The notes under the pieces are model-generated. The model searched no databases. It was not told the origin of the DNA and saw only the letters and a program-made list of their open reading frames with translations. Below, in pieces: positions 1-8,188 of a DNA stretch of 64,000 nucleotides. The position numbers and the translations under genes were made by a program. This DNA is from Ferdinandcohnia salidurans (GTDB taxonomy: Bacteria; Bacillota; Bacilli; Bacillales; Bacillaceae_L), in contig NZ_JBHUEK010000020.1 in NCBI RefSeq assembly GCF_042680725.1, forward strand, positions 43,061-107,060, read 5' to 3'. Position 1 is the first letter of the stretch. Every line of letters starts with the position of its first letter.

Positions 1-415
1 CAGGGATTGAAGTCCCTTGTTGGTTTAACTTACTTTGGATATAAATCGAGCAATCATTACTTAAGTATTCATCAATTTCATTTTCAATTTCACCAATTAA
101 GTCTTTATGGGTATGTCGGACGTCAGGTATATTCATCTTACTTTGTGAAACTGCAAAATCTTCAATTTGTTCTCCGTTCATAGGGTTTAATCCGATATTT
201 AATGTACCTTCCAACGTTTCAACCTTAAGTTGATCAAATTTATATTCAATTTTTTCTATATGAGTAGTTGGTTTATTCTTGATTTCTTTAAGTTCTCCCT
301 GGATGAGCTGCAGTGTCTCTTCTAATTGTGCGATTCGTTGATTCTGTTGTTCGATATAGTAATGAAGGCTTCGGATATAAGAGTTGATGTCATAAGGATA
401 AGTGTACAACGGCAT
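1..415 (-). CDS. gerPC: Spore germination protein GerPC (5' part, runs off the window)
   Basis: The minus frame from the ATG at 413-415 stays open for 138 codons to the window edge. The product starts MPLYTYPYD, has a heptad-like Gln/Glu-rich stretch (residues about 18-40) and then the motif TLEGTLNIGLNP, which I recognise from GerPC. GerP proteins are made late in the mother cell, sit in the spore coat/cortex zone and let germinants reach their receptors. It follows gerPA and gerPB on the same strand, as in the conserved gerPABCDEF order, with an SD (GAAAGGGTG) just upstream. The C-terminal part and gerPD-F lie outside the window. Confidence 0.88.
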   Translation of the reverse strand, partial: MPLYTYPYDINSYIRSLHYYIEQQNQRIAQLEETLQLIQGELKEIKNKPTTHIEKIEYKFDQLKVETLEGTLNIGLNPMNGEQIEDFAVSQSKMNIPDVRHTHKDLIGEIENEIDEYLSNDCSIYIQSKLNQQGTSIP

Positions 416-476
416 TCACCCTTTCTATAAACATTTATGGTTTACAGTATGCATGCACATTAATATGGGTGAATGC

Positions 477-695
477 CTATGAAGGAGTTGGTGCAACAAG
501 TGGAACGTTTGGTTTTGAACCAGGTGAGGTTTTAGATCCGATTTCGGGAGCAGGCTCCGTAAATTGACCTGTATTATATAGGTTAGACGTAGGTTTGATC
601 AGCCCAGCACTACCAATTTGTAAAACGGATGAATTACTAACGCTATCCACACGTAAAGAATGAATACAAATACTTTGATTAATATAAAAGTTCAT
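477..695 (-). CDS. gerPB: Spore germination protein GerPB
   Basis: This 72-residue protein has an N-terminus (MNFYINQSICIHSLRVDSVSNSSVLQIG) and a Pro/Ser-rich tail typical of GerPB. It shares the NSSVLQIG-type core with GerPA, so the two are paralogues. It lies between gerPA (14-bp gap) and gerPC (61-bp gap). The expected role is as a small coat-associated protein needed for passage of germinants. Its length matches the family. It was probably co-transcribed from the sigma-K promoter upstream of gerPA. Confidence 0.88.
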   Translation of the reverse strand: MNFYINQSICIHSLRVDSVSNSSVLQIGSAGLIKPTSNLYNTGQFTEPAPEIGSKTSPGSKPNVPLVAPTPS

Positions 696-709
696 GTCCT
701 CATCCCTCC

Positions 710-931
710 TTAAGCATTCCCAACAATGACATTGTCAATTTTATCTGTATCGTAAGTGTTCGTAACACTTTGATTATTATAGACTCGAAGACCATCCCCG
801 GTATTAAATGAGCCAGCCCCTGCAAAAGTCTTAGCAGTGCTGGTAGGGGAGATTTGAAAGACATCACCAATATTGAAAACACTGCTATTTCCAACACTAT
901 TTACTTTTACGGCTCCTACGATTGCTGGCAT
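710..931 (-). CDS. gerPA: Spore germination protein GerPA
   Basis: A 73-residue protein starting MPAIVGAVKVNSVGNSSVF, the GerPA signature. The open frame extends 18 codons further upstream, but that extension is not typical of the family. The ATG at 931 has an AAAAGGGTG SD nearby, so I chose it. First gene of the gerP operon, which affects permeability of the spore coat to germinants. A good sigma-K promoter lies about 80 bp upstream, which fits mother-cell expression late in sporulation. Confidence 0.9.
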   Translation of the reverse strand: MPAIVGAVKVNSVGNSSVFNIGDVFQISPTSTAKTFAGAGSFNTGDGLRVYNNQSVTNTYDTDKIDNVIVGNA

Positions 932-1008
932 ACAAAAACACCCTTTTACAAAACGAATTTGAAGAATTACGAATAGTGATATCATTGGTCGTATATAAAC
1001 AGTTTTTT

Positions 1009-1037
1009 TATTCTATGAGAACTGCCCAGAAGATGTG
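1009..1037 (-). promoter_or_regulatory. Predicted sigma-K promoter of the gerP operon
   Basis: On the minus strand a -35 CAC (1035-1037) is followed after 17 nt by the -10 CATAGAATA (1009-1017). The sigma-K consensus is AC-N16/17-CATANNNTA. gerP is known to be sigma-K dependent in Bacillus. The site lies about 80 bp upstream of the gerPA start. Confidence 0.75.
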
Positions 1038-1157
1038 ATTTTTTAACATAAGGTCCTTCCTTTGAAGGCTAATTTCAATATCAGAAAATTTTCCTAGTGT
1101 TTCCAATTTAGTTCTCTTATAATCGAATATATGTAAAAGTGGTAAGGAGTTGTACGA

Positions 1158-2354
1158 ATGAGTAATGATCGATTAAGTCCCGCATTAGGAGCAGAGCGGA
1201 TTCACTCAATTGATGTGATAAGAGGGTTAGCAATATTAGGGATATTTTTTGTCAATATGCCATCGTTTTTTGCACCGATTCTCTATTTAAATCCAGCAAC
1301 ATGGTGGATAGGGGAACTCAATCAGTGGACAAATAGTATCATTGATATTTTTGCACAAGCTAGTTTTTATACTTTATTTTCATTTCTTTTTGGCTTTGGT
1401 TTTATTTTGTTTAAGGAAAGAGCAGTTGCTAAAGGCTATTCATTTTATCCATTGATTTCAAGAAGATTAATTGTGCTATTGCTTTTTGGATGTTTACATG
1501 CATTCTTTGTTTGGCACGGTGATATTTTAATCACATATGCTGTAATTGGCGCGATTTTACTATTATTTCATAAAGCAAAGCCGATTACCTTGCTTATTTG
1601 GGCATTAGTCCTTATCTTTGTACCCAATGTCGTTCTCGGTGGACTTATGTTTGTAGCGGTCTTGTTTGAACCAGATTTAAATGCTGTTATGTACAATGAA
1701 CAGCTTGCTTTAAAATCAGCAGAAATTTATGCAAACGGTGGTTTTTGGGAGATTACGATTCAAAGATTTCAAGATTGGTATTTTGTGAATAACGTTGCAA
1801 GCATTTTTGTAATGATCATTACATTGCTACCAATGTTCCTCCTAGGTGCCTTTATCGCTAAGAAAAAATGGTTTGAAGGCCGTGATGAGGATGTTAAGAA
1901 GGTTAAGTTTCTTTGGTTAACCGCACTGGTAATTGGGGTTCCAATGAAATTGCTACCCTATTACACGGCTAAAAATCCGGCAACTGATTATTTACAGGAT
2001 ACAATCGGTGGTCCGAGCACTGCTCTTTTATATGCAACGTCGATAGTCCTGTTAATGAGATTACCCGTTTGGAAAAGGCTGCTATCTCCACTTGCTCTTG
2101 TTGGAAGGCTTTCGCTGAGTAATTATCTATTCCAATCAATAGTCTGTACCTTATTGTTTTATGGCTATGGTTTTGGATTATATGGCAAGATACAGCCATT
2201 TACAGGTTTCCTACTTACTATTGGCATTTACATTGTTCAAGTCATCCTAAGTTATTTCTGGTTGAAAAAATTCCGATACGGTCCATTTGAATGGGTTTGG
2301 AGATCATTAACATATGCTAATAAGGTTGATATAAGAAAAAAGGCTATTCGCTAA
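1158..2354 (+). CDS. DUF418 (YeiB-like) integral membrane protein
   Basis: This 398-residue polytopic membrane protein opens with the family signature RIHSIDVIRGLAILGIF and ends in a C-terminal DUF418 region (SLSNYLFQSIVCTLLFYGYG, then GPFEWVWRSLTY). About nine hydrophobic segments are visible. DUF418 proteins are related to acyltransferase-like and heparan-alpha-glucosaminide acetyltransferase-like membrane families, but no reaction is established. The SD GGTAAGGAG lies upstream of the ATG, and a TATAAT sits at 1118-1123. A CodY-like motif with 12 of 15 matches is at 1076-1090. The gene lies between gerP and yisI, which are neighbours in B. subtilis, so it appears to be an insertion there. 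Confidence 0.85.
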   Translation: MSNDRLSPALGAERIHSIDVIRGLAILGIFFVNMPSFFAPILYLNPATWWIGELNQWTNSIIDIFAQASFYTLFSFLFGFGFILFKERAVAKGYSFYPLISRRLIVLLLFGCLHAFFVWHGDILITYAVIGAILLLFHKAKPITLLIWALVLIFVPNVVLGGLMFVAVLFEPDLNAVMYNEQLALKSAEIYANGGFWEITIQRFQDWYFVNNVASIFVMIITLLPMFLLGAFIAKKKWFEGRDEDVKKVKFLWLTALVIGVPMKLLPYYTAKNPATDYLQDTIGGPSTALLYATSIVLLMRLPVWKRLLSPLALVGRLSLSNYLFQSIVCTLLFYGYGFGLYGKIQPFTGFLLTIGIYIVQVILSYFWLKKFRYGPFEWVWRSLTYANKVDIRKKAIR

Positions 2355-2369
2355 TGCGAATAGTCTTTT
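2344..2369. terminator. Bidirectional terminator between the DUF418 gene and yisI
   Basis: A perfect 8-bp stem, CTATTCGC/GCGAATAG, with loop TAAT overlaps the DUF418 stop codon. It has T-runs on both sides, so it can serve both convergent genes. Confidence 0.85.
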
Positions 2370-2536
2370 CAATTTACCATCTTTAGTTTTTTTTGTTTTG
2401 TCTTTTGATAAATATTCAATAATTGATCTAACTCTTGACTACACTTTACTGTCTCCCAAGCAGTAAAGCCGTGCCGATTTGCTAAAACTGTCATTTTTCG
2501 GCGTTTTAATTCAATTGCAATCTTCAACATGAACAT
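2369..2536 (-). CDS. yisI: Spo0E-like aspartyl-phosphate phosphatase (YisI type)
   Basis: A 55-residue ORF, too short for ordinary ORF cut-offs. It has the Spo0E-family pattern: a first helix (IAIELKRRKMTVLANRHGF) and the hallmark TVKCSQELDQLLNIYQ. Spo0E-like proteins dephosphorylate Spo0A~P and so delay sporulation. The SQELD core, including the catalytic-surface Asp, is intact. Of three in-frame ATGs (2542, 2536, 2530), 2536 is best spaced from the GGAG at about 2545-2549. It lies next to yisK and yisL, as in B. subtilis, which supports the YisI identity. Confidence 0.85.
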   Translation of the reverse strand: MFMLKIAIELKRRKMTVLANRHGFTAWETVKCSQELDQLLNIYQKTKQKKLKMVN

Positions 2537-2765
2537 TTTCATTTCTCCATTTTTTTTAGTACATTGTAATCATGAACGCTTAGACTAAAGTAGTACATAC
2601 AAGCTTTGTACCATTATTATACCTGCCTTTACAGGGATTAAAACAGGTTCGCTAAAACCTCTTAAAATGTTACAAAAACAAACAAAATTCTACAAAAAGT
2701 ATAGAAAGAGGAATTTCAACATCGAAAATAGAATAAAGTAAAAGACTAAATAAGAGGTGATGAAA

Positions 2766-3671
2766 ATGAGGTTTGTAACAGCTGAAAAGAATGGAAAACA
2801 ATTTATTGGAATTGTAAATGAGGAGCTTAATCAAGTAATAGATGTAAAAGTTGCTGAGATGAAAATGAATGGCACAACAACTATTCCAGAAACAATGATT
2901 GAAGTGATAGCTCAAGGGGAAGAGTGTCTTGAAAGAGTTCAGGAAATTGAATTGTGGGTCCGCGAAAATCCTGATACAGATTGTATTTACCCTATCGAAG
3001 AAATGTCATTAAAGGCTCCAATCCCAAGACCGCGCAAAAATATTTTCTGTGTCGGCAAAAATTATGCAGAACACGTCATTGAAATGGGAAGTGCAAAGGA
3101 TATCCCAGAGCATGTTGTAATGTTCACAAAAACACCAACAACAGTAGTTGGTCCAGAGGAGACTGTACTAAATCATAAACATATCACTGAACAGCTAGAT
3201 TACGAGGGAGAGTTAGCTATTGTTATTGGCAAAACGGGTCGAGGCATTAAAGAAAGTGAAGCTTTTGACTATGTTTTTGGATATACAATCTTAAACGATA
3301 TAACAGCCCGTGATATTCAATCAAGACATAAACAATTTTTTCTTGGAAAAAGCCTAGATACGACATGTCCAATGGGTCCAGTGCTAGTACATAAATCATT
3401 GATCCCAGATCCAAGTAATCTGTCCGTAAAAACGGAGGTAAATGGGGAGGTTCGTCAGTCAGGTAATACAAGTCAATTGATTTTCCCGATTGAAACGATT
3501 ATTTCGGTCATTTCACAAGGAATGACACTCGAAGCTGGAGATATTATTGCTACAGGTACACCATCCGGAGTGGGTAAAGGCTTTAATCCGCCACGCTTCC
3601 TAAAAGGTGGAGACGTCATTGAAATTACAATTGACGGCCTTGGAACATTGCGTAATAAAATTGAGGAATAA
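2766..3671 (+). CDS. yisK: Fumarylacetoacetate hydrolase-family protein YisK
   Basis: A 301-residue FAH-superfamily enzyme, the same length as B. subtilis YisK. The C-terminal catalytic fold runs from about residue 95 (NIFCVGKNYAEH). It has the metal-binding ExE motif (DYEGELAIVIG), an acidic DITARDIQ stretch and GDIIATGTPSGVG. Family members hydrolyse or decarboxylate beta-keto acids using a divalent metal. YisK of B. subtilis acts on oxaloacetate and is linked to the cell-wall factor Mbl. I chose the ATG at 2766 because AAGAGGTG is correctly spaced from it, whereas the GTG at 2757 overlaps that SD. Confidence 0.88.
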   Translation: MRFVTAEKNGKQFIGIVNEELNQVIDVKVAEMKMNGTTTIPETMIEVIAQGEECLERVQEIELWVRENPDTDCIYPIEEMSLKAPIPRPRKNIFCVGKNYAEHVIEMGSAKDIPEHVVMFTKTPTTVVGPEETVLNHKHITEQLDYEGELAIVIGKTGRGIKESEAFDYVFGYTILNDITARDIQSRHKQFFLGKSLDTTCPMGPVLVHKSLIPDPSNLSVKTEVNGEVRQSGNTSQLIFPIETIISVISQGMTLEAGDIIATGTPSGVGKGFNPPRFLKGGDVIEITIDGLGTLRNKIEE

Positions 3672-3743
3672 TTGAAAGGAATACGATTTCACAAAAAAGA
3701 CATATTTACTATGTGCATAGTGAAAAAGGATAGATGTAACCTT

Positions 3744-3771
3744 TTGAAATTCCTGATAAACATGCTATGAT
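3744..3771 (+). promoter_or_regulatory. Predicted sigma-A promoter of yisL
   Basis: TTGAAA (3744-3749), a 16-bp spacer and TATGAT (3766-3771) lie 37 bp upstream of the yisL start. Inferred from the sequence only. Confidence 0.55.
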
Positions 3772-3807
3772 AATCTCTGGGATAAAAAAGAAAAGGAGGA
3801 GTAGTAC

Positions 3808-4176
3808 ATGACTGTGAACACTCACGCACATGTTACCTCTTGGGTAGTTGCTATTATTCTATTTGTGATTGCAGCAACAGTTCTAAATAAGGCAGGAAAA
3901 GAAAAGTCACAAAAAATTGTTAAAATGACATTACGTTTATTTTATCTATTCATTTTAGCAACAGGTGCACTGCTTTTATTTGGTGGAGTTGTAATTGACG
4001 GTGAATACATAGGTAAAGCAGTACTTGGCATATTAACAATTGGATTTATGGAAATGATCTTAGCACGCTCCAGTAAGGGAAAACCAAATGGACTCTTCTG
4101 GGTATTGTTTATTATTGTATTAATCTTAACCATTGTGTTAGGAGCAAAACTCCCACTAGGTATGTGGAGATTCTAA
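3808..4176 (+). CDS. yisL: UPF0344 membrane protein YisL
   Basis: A 122-residue protein with four hydrophobic segments and the YisL-type N-terminus (MTVNTHAHVTSWVVAIILF). Function is unknown. Its length and place after yisK match B. subtilis. A strong SD (AAAAGGAGG) precedes the ATG, and a terminator follows within 20 bp, so it is probably transcribed alone. Confidence 0.88.
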   Translation: MTVNTHAHVTSWVVAIILFVIAATVLNKAGKEKSQKIVKMTLRLFYLFILATGALLLFGGVVIDGEYIGKAVLGILTIGFMEMILARSSKGKPNGLFWVLFIIVLILTIVLGAKLPLGMWRF

Positions 4177-4185
4177 AAAATTTGT

Positions 4186-4225
4186 GAAAAAGCTACCATT
4201 CGTGGTAGCTTTTTCTTTTTTTTTC
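4186..4225 (+). terminator. Terminator of yisL
   Basis: AGCTACCA/TGGTAGCT stem (4191-4198 and 4203-4210) followed by a long T-rich tract. Confidence 0.9.
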
Positions 4226-4232
4226 TATGTTT

Positions 4233-4241
4233 TTCGACAAA
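4233..4241. promoter_or_regulatory. Spo0A box (0A box) candidate upstream of the EAL gene
   Basis: TTCGACAAA, the exact reverse of TTTGTCGAA, lies 51 bp upstream of the GGDEF-EAL start. In B. subtilis the c-di-GMP phosphodiesterase gene pdeH (yuxH) is repressed by Spo0A, so a 0A box here is plausible. A 9-mer can also occur by chance. Confidence 0.4.
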
Positions 4242-4291
4242 ATCTATGCTATCTTTATGAATAGATATACATACTTCTTGAGGGAAAAAGA

Positions 4292-5740
4292 GTGGTGAAT
4301 CTCGTATTGAGAACGAATAGCTTTGTGTATAAACAATTGATAGATATCAGTGAATTAATAGAGCAACACCAACTTACTACCGAAAAATATAAAACTATTG
4401 AAGCTTTTTATGAAAAAAAGGCTGAGGAAAAGATTACGCGTTTAGCCTTTTATGATGCTGACACTGGCTTACCGAATCGTCAGCATTTTACGAATCAAGT
4501 AGAGGAATATGTGAAAAGGTTTAAGCAGAAAAAGAAACATAATAAATTTGCTGTGTTATTTATAGATTTAGACCGTTTCAAAATTATTAATGATACAGTG
4601 GGGCATTATGCAGGGGATATTATATTAAAGGAACTTGCAAATCGGATTAAAGCGTTACTCCCCAATAAGAGCTATCTTGCAAGATTTAGTGGTGATAAAT
4701 TTACGATTTTAATAACCAATGATGTTGAGGTTGAAAAGATTGTTGACCTTGGACAAAGTCTTTTGCATGATATCGCTAAACCAATTATGTTTGAAGCACG
4801 TGAGTTCTTTTTAACGGGGAGTATTGGAGCTAGTTTTTATCCTAATGATGGTATAACAACTGAATTGTTATTTAAGCATGCTGATACCGCGATGAACCTT
4901 GCAAAGCAGCAAGGTGGGAATAAAATGAAATTCTACCGCGCCGAAATGAATCAGCAAGTATTGTATAAGCTTGAGCTTGAAGGTTATTTGCGCAGAGCCC
5001 TTGAGAAAAGTGAATTTCATTTATGCTACCAGCCCCTTATAGATTTGGCCACAGGGAGGGTCTATGGCAGTGAAGCTCTCTTAAGATGGGAACATCCAAA
5101 GCTTGGCCTAGTTTCACCAGGGGAATTCATTCCGTTAGCTGAAGAAACAGGTTTGATTCATGATATCGGCAAATGGGTTTTAACAAAAGCCTGTCAGGAG
5201 AATAAAAAATGGCATGATATGGGGTATGATTATTTAACTATTGCCGTTAATGTATCTGCTAATCAGTTTCAACAAATAAGCTTTATCGATGAGGTGAAGG
5301 AGGCATTATTTGAAACAGGTCTTCCACCGCAATTTTTAACACTTGAGCTTACAGAAGGTGTGATGCTTCGAAATATCACACACAGTGTATTTGTAATGAA
5401 AGAGCTGCAAAAGCTTGGTGTAAAGGTATCTATTGATGATTTTGGAACGGGTTATTCATCTTTAAGTTATTTGAAGGATTTACCTATCAATACCCTGAAA
5501 ATTGATCGGACCTTTATTAATAATCTGAAGGTCAATACCTCTGACATCGCGATCGTTAAGGCGATTATTACGATGGGACATGGTTTATCTGTGAAGGTAG
5601 TGGCTGAAGGTGTTGAAACCGATGAACAAATCGAATTACTAAAAGAACTTGATTGCCATTATGCACAAGGATTTTATATCGACAAACCAATGAAAAGTGA
5701 AGAATTTGAGAATGGATTAGCTAAACTTAAGGCATTGTAA
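4292..5740 (+). CDS. GGDEF-EAL protein, probable c-di-GMP phosphodiesterase
   Basis: A 482-residue soluble protein. A short helical N-terminus (1-50) is followed by a GGDEF domain (about 51-205) and an EAL domain (about 222-478). The GGDEF signature reads SGDKF (133-137), so both the first Gly and the Glu are lost and diguanylate cyclase activity is unlikely. The EAL domain keeps SEALLRW, NVSANQF, LELTEG, DDFGTGYSSLSYL, KIDRTF and VAEGVE, so c-di-GMP hydrolysis to pGpG is expected. The degenerate GGDEF may act as a GTP-sensing module, as in some relatives. It starts at tandem GTG codons after GAGGG. No membrane segment or PAS domain is seen. Confidence 0.88.
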   Translation: MVNLVLRTNSFVYKQLIDISELIEQHQLTTEKYKTIEAFYEKKAEEKITRLAFYDADTGLPNRQHFTNQVEEYVKRFKQKKKHNKFAVLFIDLDRFKIINDTVGHYAGDIILKELANRIKALLPNKSYLARFSGDKFTILITNDVEVEKIVDLGQSLLHDIAKPIMFEAREFFLTGSIGASFYPNDGITTELLFKHADTAMNLAKQQGGNKMKFYRAEMNQQVLYKLELEGYLRRALEKSEFHLCYQPLIDLATGRVYGSEALLRWEHPKLGLVSPGEFIPLAEETGLIHDIGKWVLTKACQENKKWHDMGYDYLTIAVNVSANQFQQISFIDEVKEALFETGLPPQFLTLELTEGVMLRNITHSVFVMKELQKLGVKVSIDDFGTGYSSLSYLKDLPINTLKIDRTFINNLKVNTSDIAIVKAIITMGHGLSVKVVAEGVETDEQIELLKELDCHYAQGFYIDKPMKSEEFENGLAKLKAL

Positions 5741-5747
5741 ATATAAA

Positions 5748-5775
5748 GGGCTGTTCACGGATGAACAGCCCTATT
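5748..5775 (+). terminator. Terminator of the GGDEF-EAL gene
   Basis: A 10-bp stem GGGCTGTTCA/TGAACAGCCC followed by TATTATTAT. The T-tract is weak. Confidence 0.65.
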
Positions 5776-5781
5776 ATTATC

Positions 5782-5903
5782 ATGTCTAGCTCCAGGCGCC
5801 ATCGGCTCTCTGGTCTAAGTCAATCGCTTCGGAAGGTAAAATGCACCTTCTGTCAGCGCTTGCCTTATGCTTGTCGCCTAAAGCTGAGCGCCTTGCGCTT
5901 TTA
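5782..5903. repeat. Intergenic repeat, family I (short copy)
   Basis: The sequence begins ATGTCTAGCTCCAGGCGCC and ends with a GGCGC/TTGCGCTTTT-type tail. Inside are the small hairpin GAAGGTAAAATGCACCTTC and CTTATGCTTGTCG. A longer copy with the same framework is at 29555-29740. The ends can pair into one large hairpin. Such structured GC-richer repeats are common in Bacillaceae intergenic DNA. Confidence 0.75.
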
Positions 5904-6467
5904 TTATTTGCATAATGTTGAAAGTACCGCTCTTTTTCCATTTGCTAACGTAAATTCAAAACGATCCTTCTTTAATTTTCCTCGTGAAAAGTGATGGTGA
6001 ACAGATAGGAGCATTTCTGTATTATCAAACATAATAAAATTAACACCCTCATTTTCACCATTGTCTTGTTGGTACATCAATTGATTATGACAATGGATGC
6101 AATCATATAATGAAAAGGAAAGTTTATTTAAGGTAGACGTAAAGCGTAAAAACTGATCTTCTGAGAAATTCTCCAAAAGTTCCTTATAAGCAAGGGATAA
6201 TTTTTTGCGAAAACGAAGGCAGTCCCCATTATCAAGCTTGTAAAAATAATTATTCATTTGGATAAGGCCATCCTCCACAAAAATGCCTTTTTCCCATTTG
6301 TTCAAAGTGAAAACTTCTACTTCCTTCCCAATCATTTCTTCAAGCATCGATGCTTCATCTGTTTCTGCATCAAAGAAGATCCACTGGTCATTTATACATT
6401 CAGTCGTTCCCATAATAAAAGAGCGTTTTTGTTCATTTATGCTGCCGAGACGTTGTTGTAAATCCAA
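5904..6467 (-). CDS. DUF2777-like hypothetical protein
   Basis: A soluble protein of about 187 residues with no signal or membrane segment. It contains QWIFFDAETDEAS, EVEVFTLNKWEKGIFVEDG and SLYDCIHCHNQLMY (a possible CxxC-H cluster), then GVNFIMFDNTEMLLSVHHH. I place it tentatively in DUF2777, a Bacillus-restricted family of unknown function. I start it at the TTG at 6467 because GGAGG (6475-6479) sits 7 nt upstream. The ATGs at 6488 and 6485 have no SD. It ends directly against the intergenic repeat. Confidence 0.6.
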   Translation of the reverse strand: MDLQQRLGSINEQKRSFIMGTTECINDQWIFFDAETDEASMLEEMIGKEVEVFTLNKWEKGIFVEDGLIQMNNYFYKLDNGDCLRFRKKLSLAYKELLENFSEDQFLRFTSTLNKLSFSLYDCIHCHNQLMYQQDNGENEGVNFIMFDNTEMLLSVHHHFSRGKLKKDRFEFTLANGKRAVLSTLCK

Positions 6468-6584
6468 TGCAAATCCTCCATCCATCATGTGTTATCTATA
6501 ATAAGTTGTGTTATCCTCTTTTTAGACAAAAAGAAGGAAATTTATAACCAAGGATTTTACCCATAGTTTGGATTATTTCCTTCA

Positions 6585-6616
6585 TAAAAAAAACAGCCTG
6601 ATTCATTCAGGCTGTT
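6585..6616 (-). terminator. Terminator of the MATE gene
   Basis: AACAGCCTGA/TCAGGCTGTT, a perfect 10-bp stem, followed on the minus strand by a run of T. It overlaps the last codons of the gene. Confidence 0.9.
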
Positions 6617-7977
6617 ATGTTTGCATTCTCAACAGGTGTAACAAATGATTTCTTTTCCCAAGCCCGAGAACGCCATCTCCACAGCATTACGATACCACGG
6701 AGCCATTCATCCACAATAAAGGAAATCCAAACACCTATTAATCCTAATTCAAAATGAACTCCAAGCACATAGGCAATTGGTACACAAATCCCCCACATCG
6801 AAAGAATTCCCATATAAACCGGTAATTTAACATCTCCAGCCGCCCTTAATGCATTAATAAGAACAAGATTAAAGGCTCGGCCGGGTTCAAGAATGATGGT
6901 TAAAAGAATAAGGACACCACCGGTTTTTATAATGTCTTGGTTATTTGTAAAGATAGAGAGCAGTGGTACTTTAAAGATTGAAAATACAATTGCCATGACA
7001 GCAGAGATTAAAATGGCGAGCTTTAGACTTTTTATTGCCCTTAGATATGCATCGTTTATCTGCCGGGCTCCGATCATTTGTCCAACTAATATCTGTGTTC
7101 CCTGACTAATCGCAATACTAAATAAAAAAATGAACATCATTAAGTTCTGTGCGTATACCTTCGTCGTCAGCGCTTGTGTCCCCATAATTGTAATGAAATA
7201 CGTGATAATCATCTGGGAGGAATTATAAGAGAGTTGTTCACCGGCAGAAGGTATCCCTATTTTAAGAAGGTTTTGGATATGTTGTTTTGGTAAAGTGAAC
7301 ACCTTTTTAAATGGAAGACCATGATCTACTCGTTTGATTAAGAGATAGGTGATAACAAGTAAGCCGACTAATCTACTGACAGAAGTAGAAATAGCAACCC
7401 CTTCAACCCCGAGTACTGGCAATCCAAAAGGACCAAAGATAAAAATATAGTTACCAATCACATTAAGGATATTCATCCCAATCGTTACGTACATGGTGTC
7501 CCGTGTAAAACCATAGCTTCTTATGACAGCCCCAATCGTCATAATAAGTGCTTGGAGGAAGGAGAATAAACCTACTATTCTCAGATAGCTATCTGCTTCG
7601 TCTAATAATTCAACAGGCAAATCCATTAAGAGCAAAAGCTTCTTACTCCAAACAAAAACGATAAGACTTAAAATAAGACCAAATATCAGGTTCGCAATAA
7701 CTGAGACAACCGAAACTTCGGCAGCGCTTTTTTCATTATTTGCACCAAAATGTTGGGCCACTAAAACGGCTGTACCGGTTGCGATAAATCCAAACATGAC
7801 AATAATTAATGATAAGATTTGGTTTGCTACCCCAACAGCCGCAACTGAATTATCGGAATACATGCTTAGCATTAATGTATCAGCATTTCCCATTAACATA
7901 TGTAGAAGTAATTCAATAAAAATTGGCCATGTCAATGCAAACAGTGTTAATTTTTTTGTATTGATAGAAGTTTCCAA
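6607..7977 (-). CDS. MATE-family multidrug/Na+ antiporter
   Basis: A protein of about 456 residues with 12 predicted membrane segments in two homologous halves, typical of MatE domains (LTWPIFIELLLHMLMGNADTLML at the start of half 1, IGIPSAGEQLSYNSSQMI at the start of half 2). These carriers expel cationic drugs or toxic metabolites using Na+ or H+ gradients. The TTG at 7977 is preferred because AGGGAG lies 8 nt upstream. A GTG at 7986 overlaps that SD. Monocistronic, with its own terminator. Substrate cannot be told from sequence. Confidence 0.88.
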   Translation of the reverse strand: METSINTKKLTLFALTWPIFIELLLHMLMGNADTLMLSMYSDNSVAAVGVANQILSLIIVMFGFIATGTAVLVAQHFGANNEKSAAEVSVVSVIANLIFGLILSLIVFVWSKKLLLLMDLPVELLDEADSYLRIVGLFSFLQALIMTIGAVIRSYGFTRDTMYVTIGMNILNVIGNYIFIFGPFGLPVLGVEGVAISTSVSRLVGLLVITYLLIKRVDHGLPFKKVFTLPKQHIQNLLKIGIPSAGEQLSYNSSQMIITYFITIMGTQALTTKVYAQNLMMFIFLFSIAISQGTQILVGQMIGARQINDAYLRAIKSLKLAILISAVMAIVFSIFKVPLLSIFTNNQDIIKTGGVLILLTIILEPGRAFNLVLINALRAAGDVKLPVYMGILSMWGICVPIAYVLGVHFELGLIGVWISFIVDEWLRGIVMLWRWRSRAWEKKSFVTPVENANITA

Positions 7978-8188
7978 GCGGTCCACTCCCTTGTTTCATA
8001 AGTGTAAAACTATAATAGTTTATCACAGTTTAAGGAGGGAAAGATACGTAATTTTTTTGGGGATAATCCCGAATTTTTTAGATATTAAATTTGTACAAAA
8101 TTTGAACAAACCGTTGTTATATTTGATTTTCAGGGGGGAAAAGGTTACTTTTAAGTATGATGATTACTAATACGATAGGGGTTAAATG

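Noticed and set aside
5761..5994. 77-codon plus-strand ORF over the repeat at 5.8 kb
   Set aside because: It is made of repeat sequence and the antisense of the DUF2777-like gene end. No SD.
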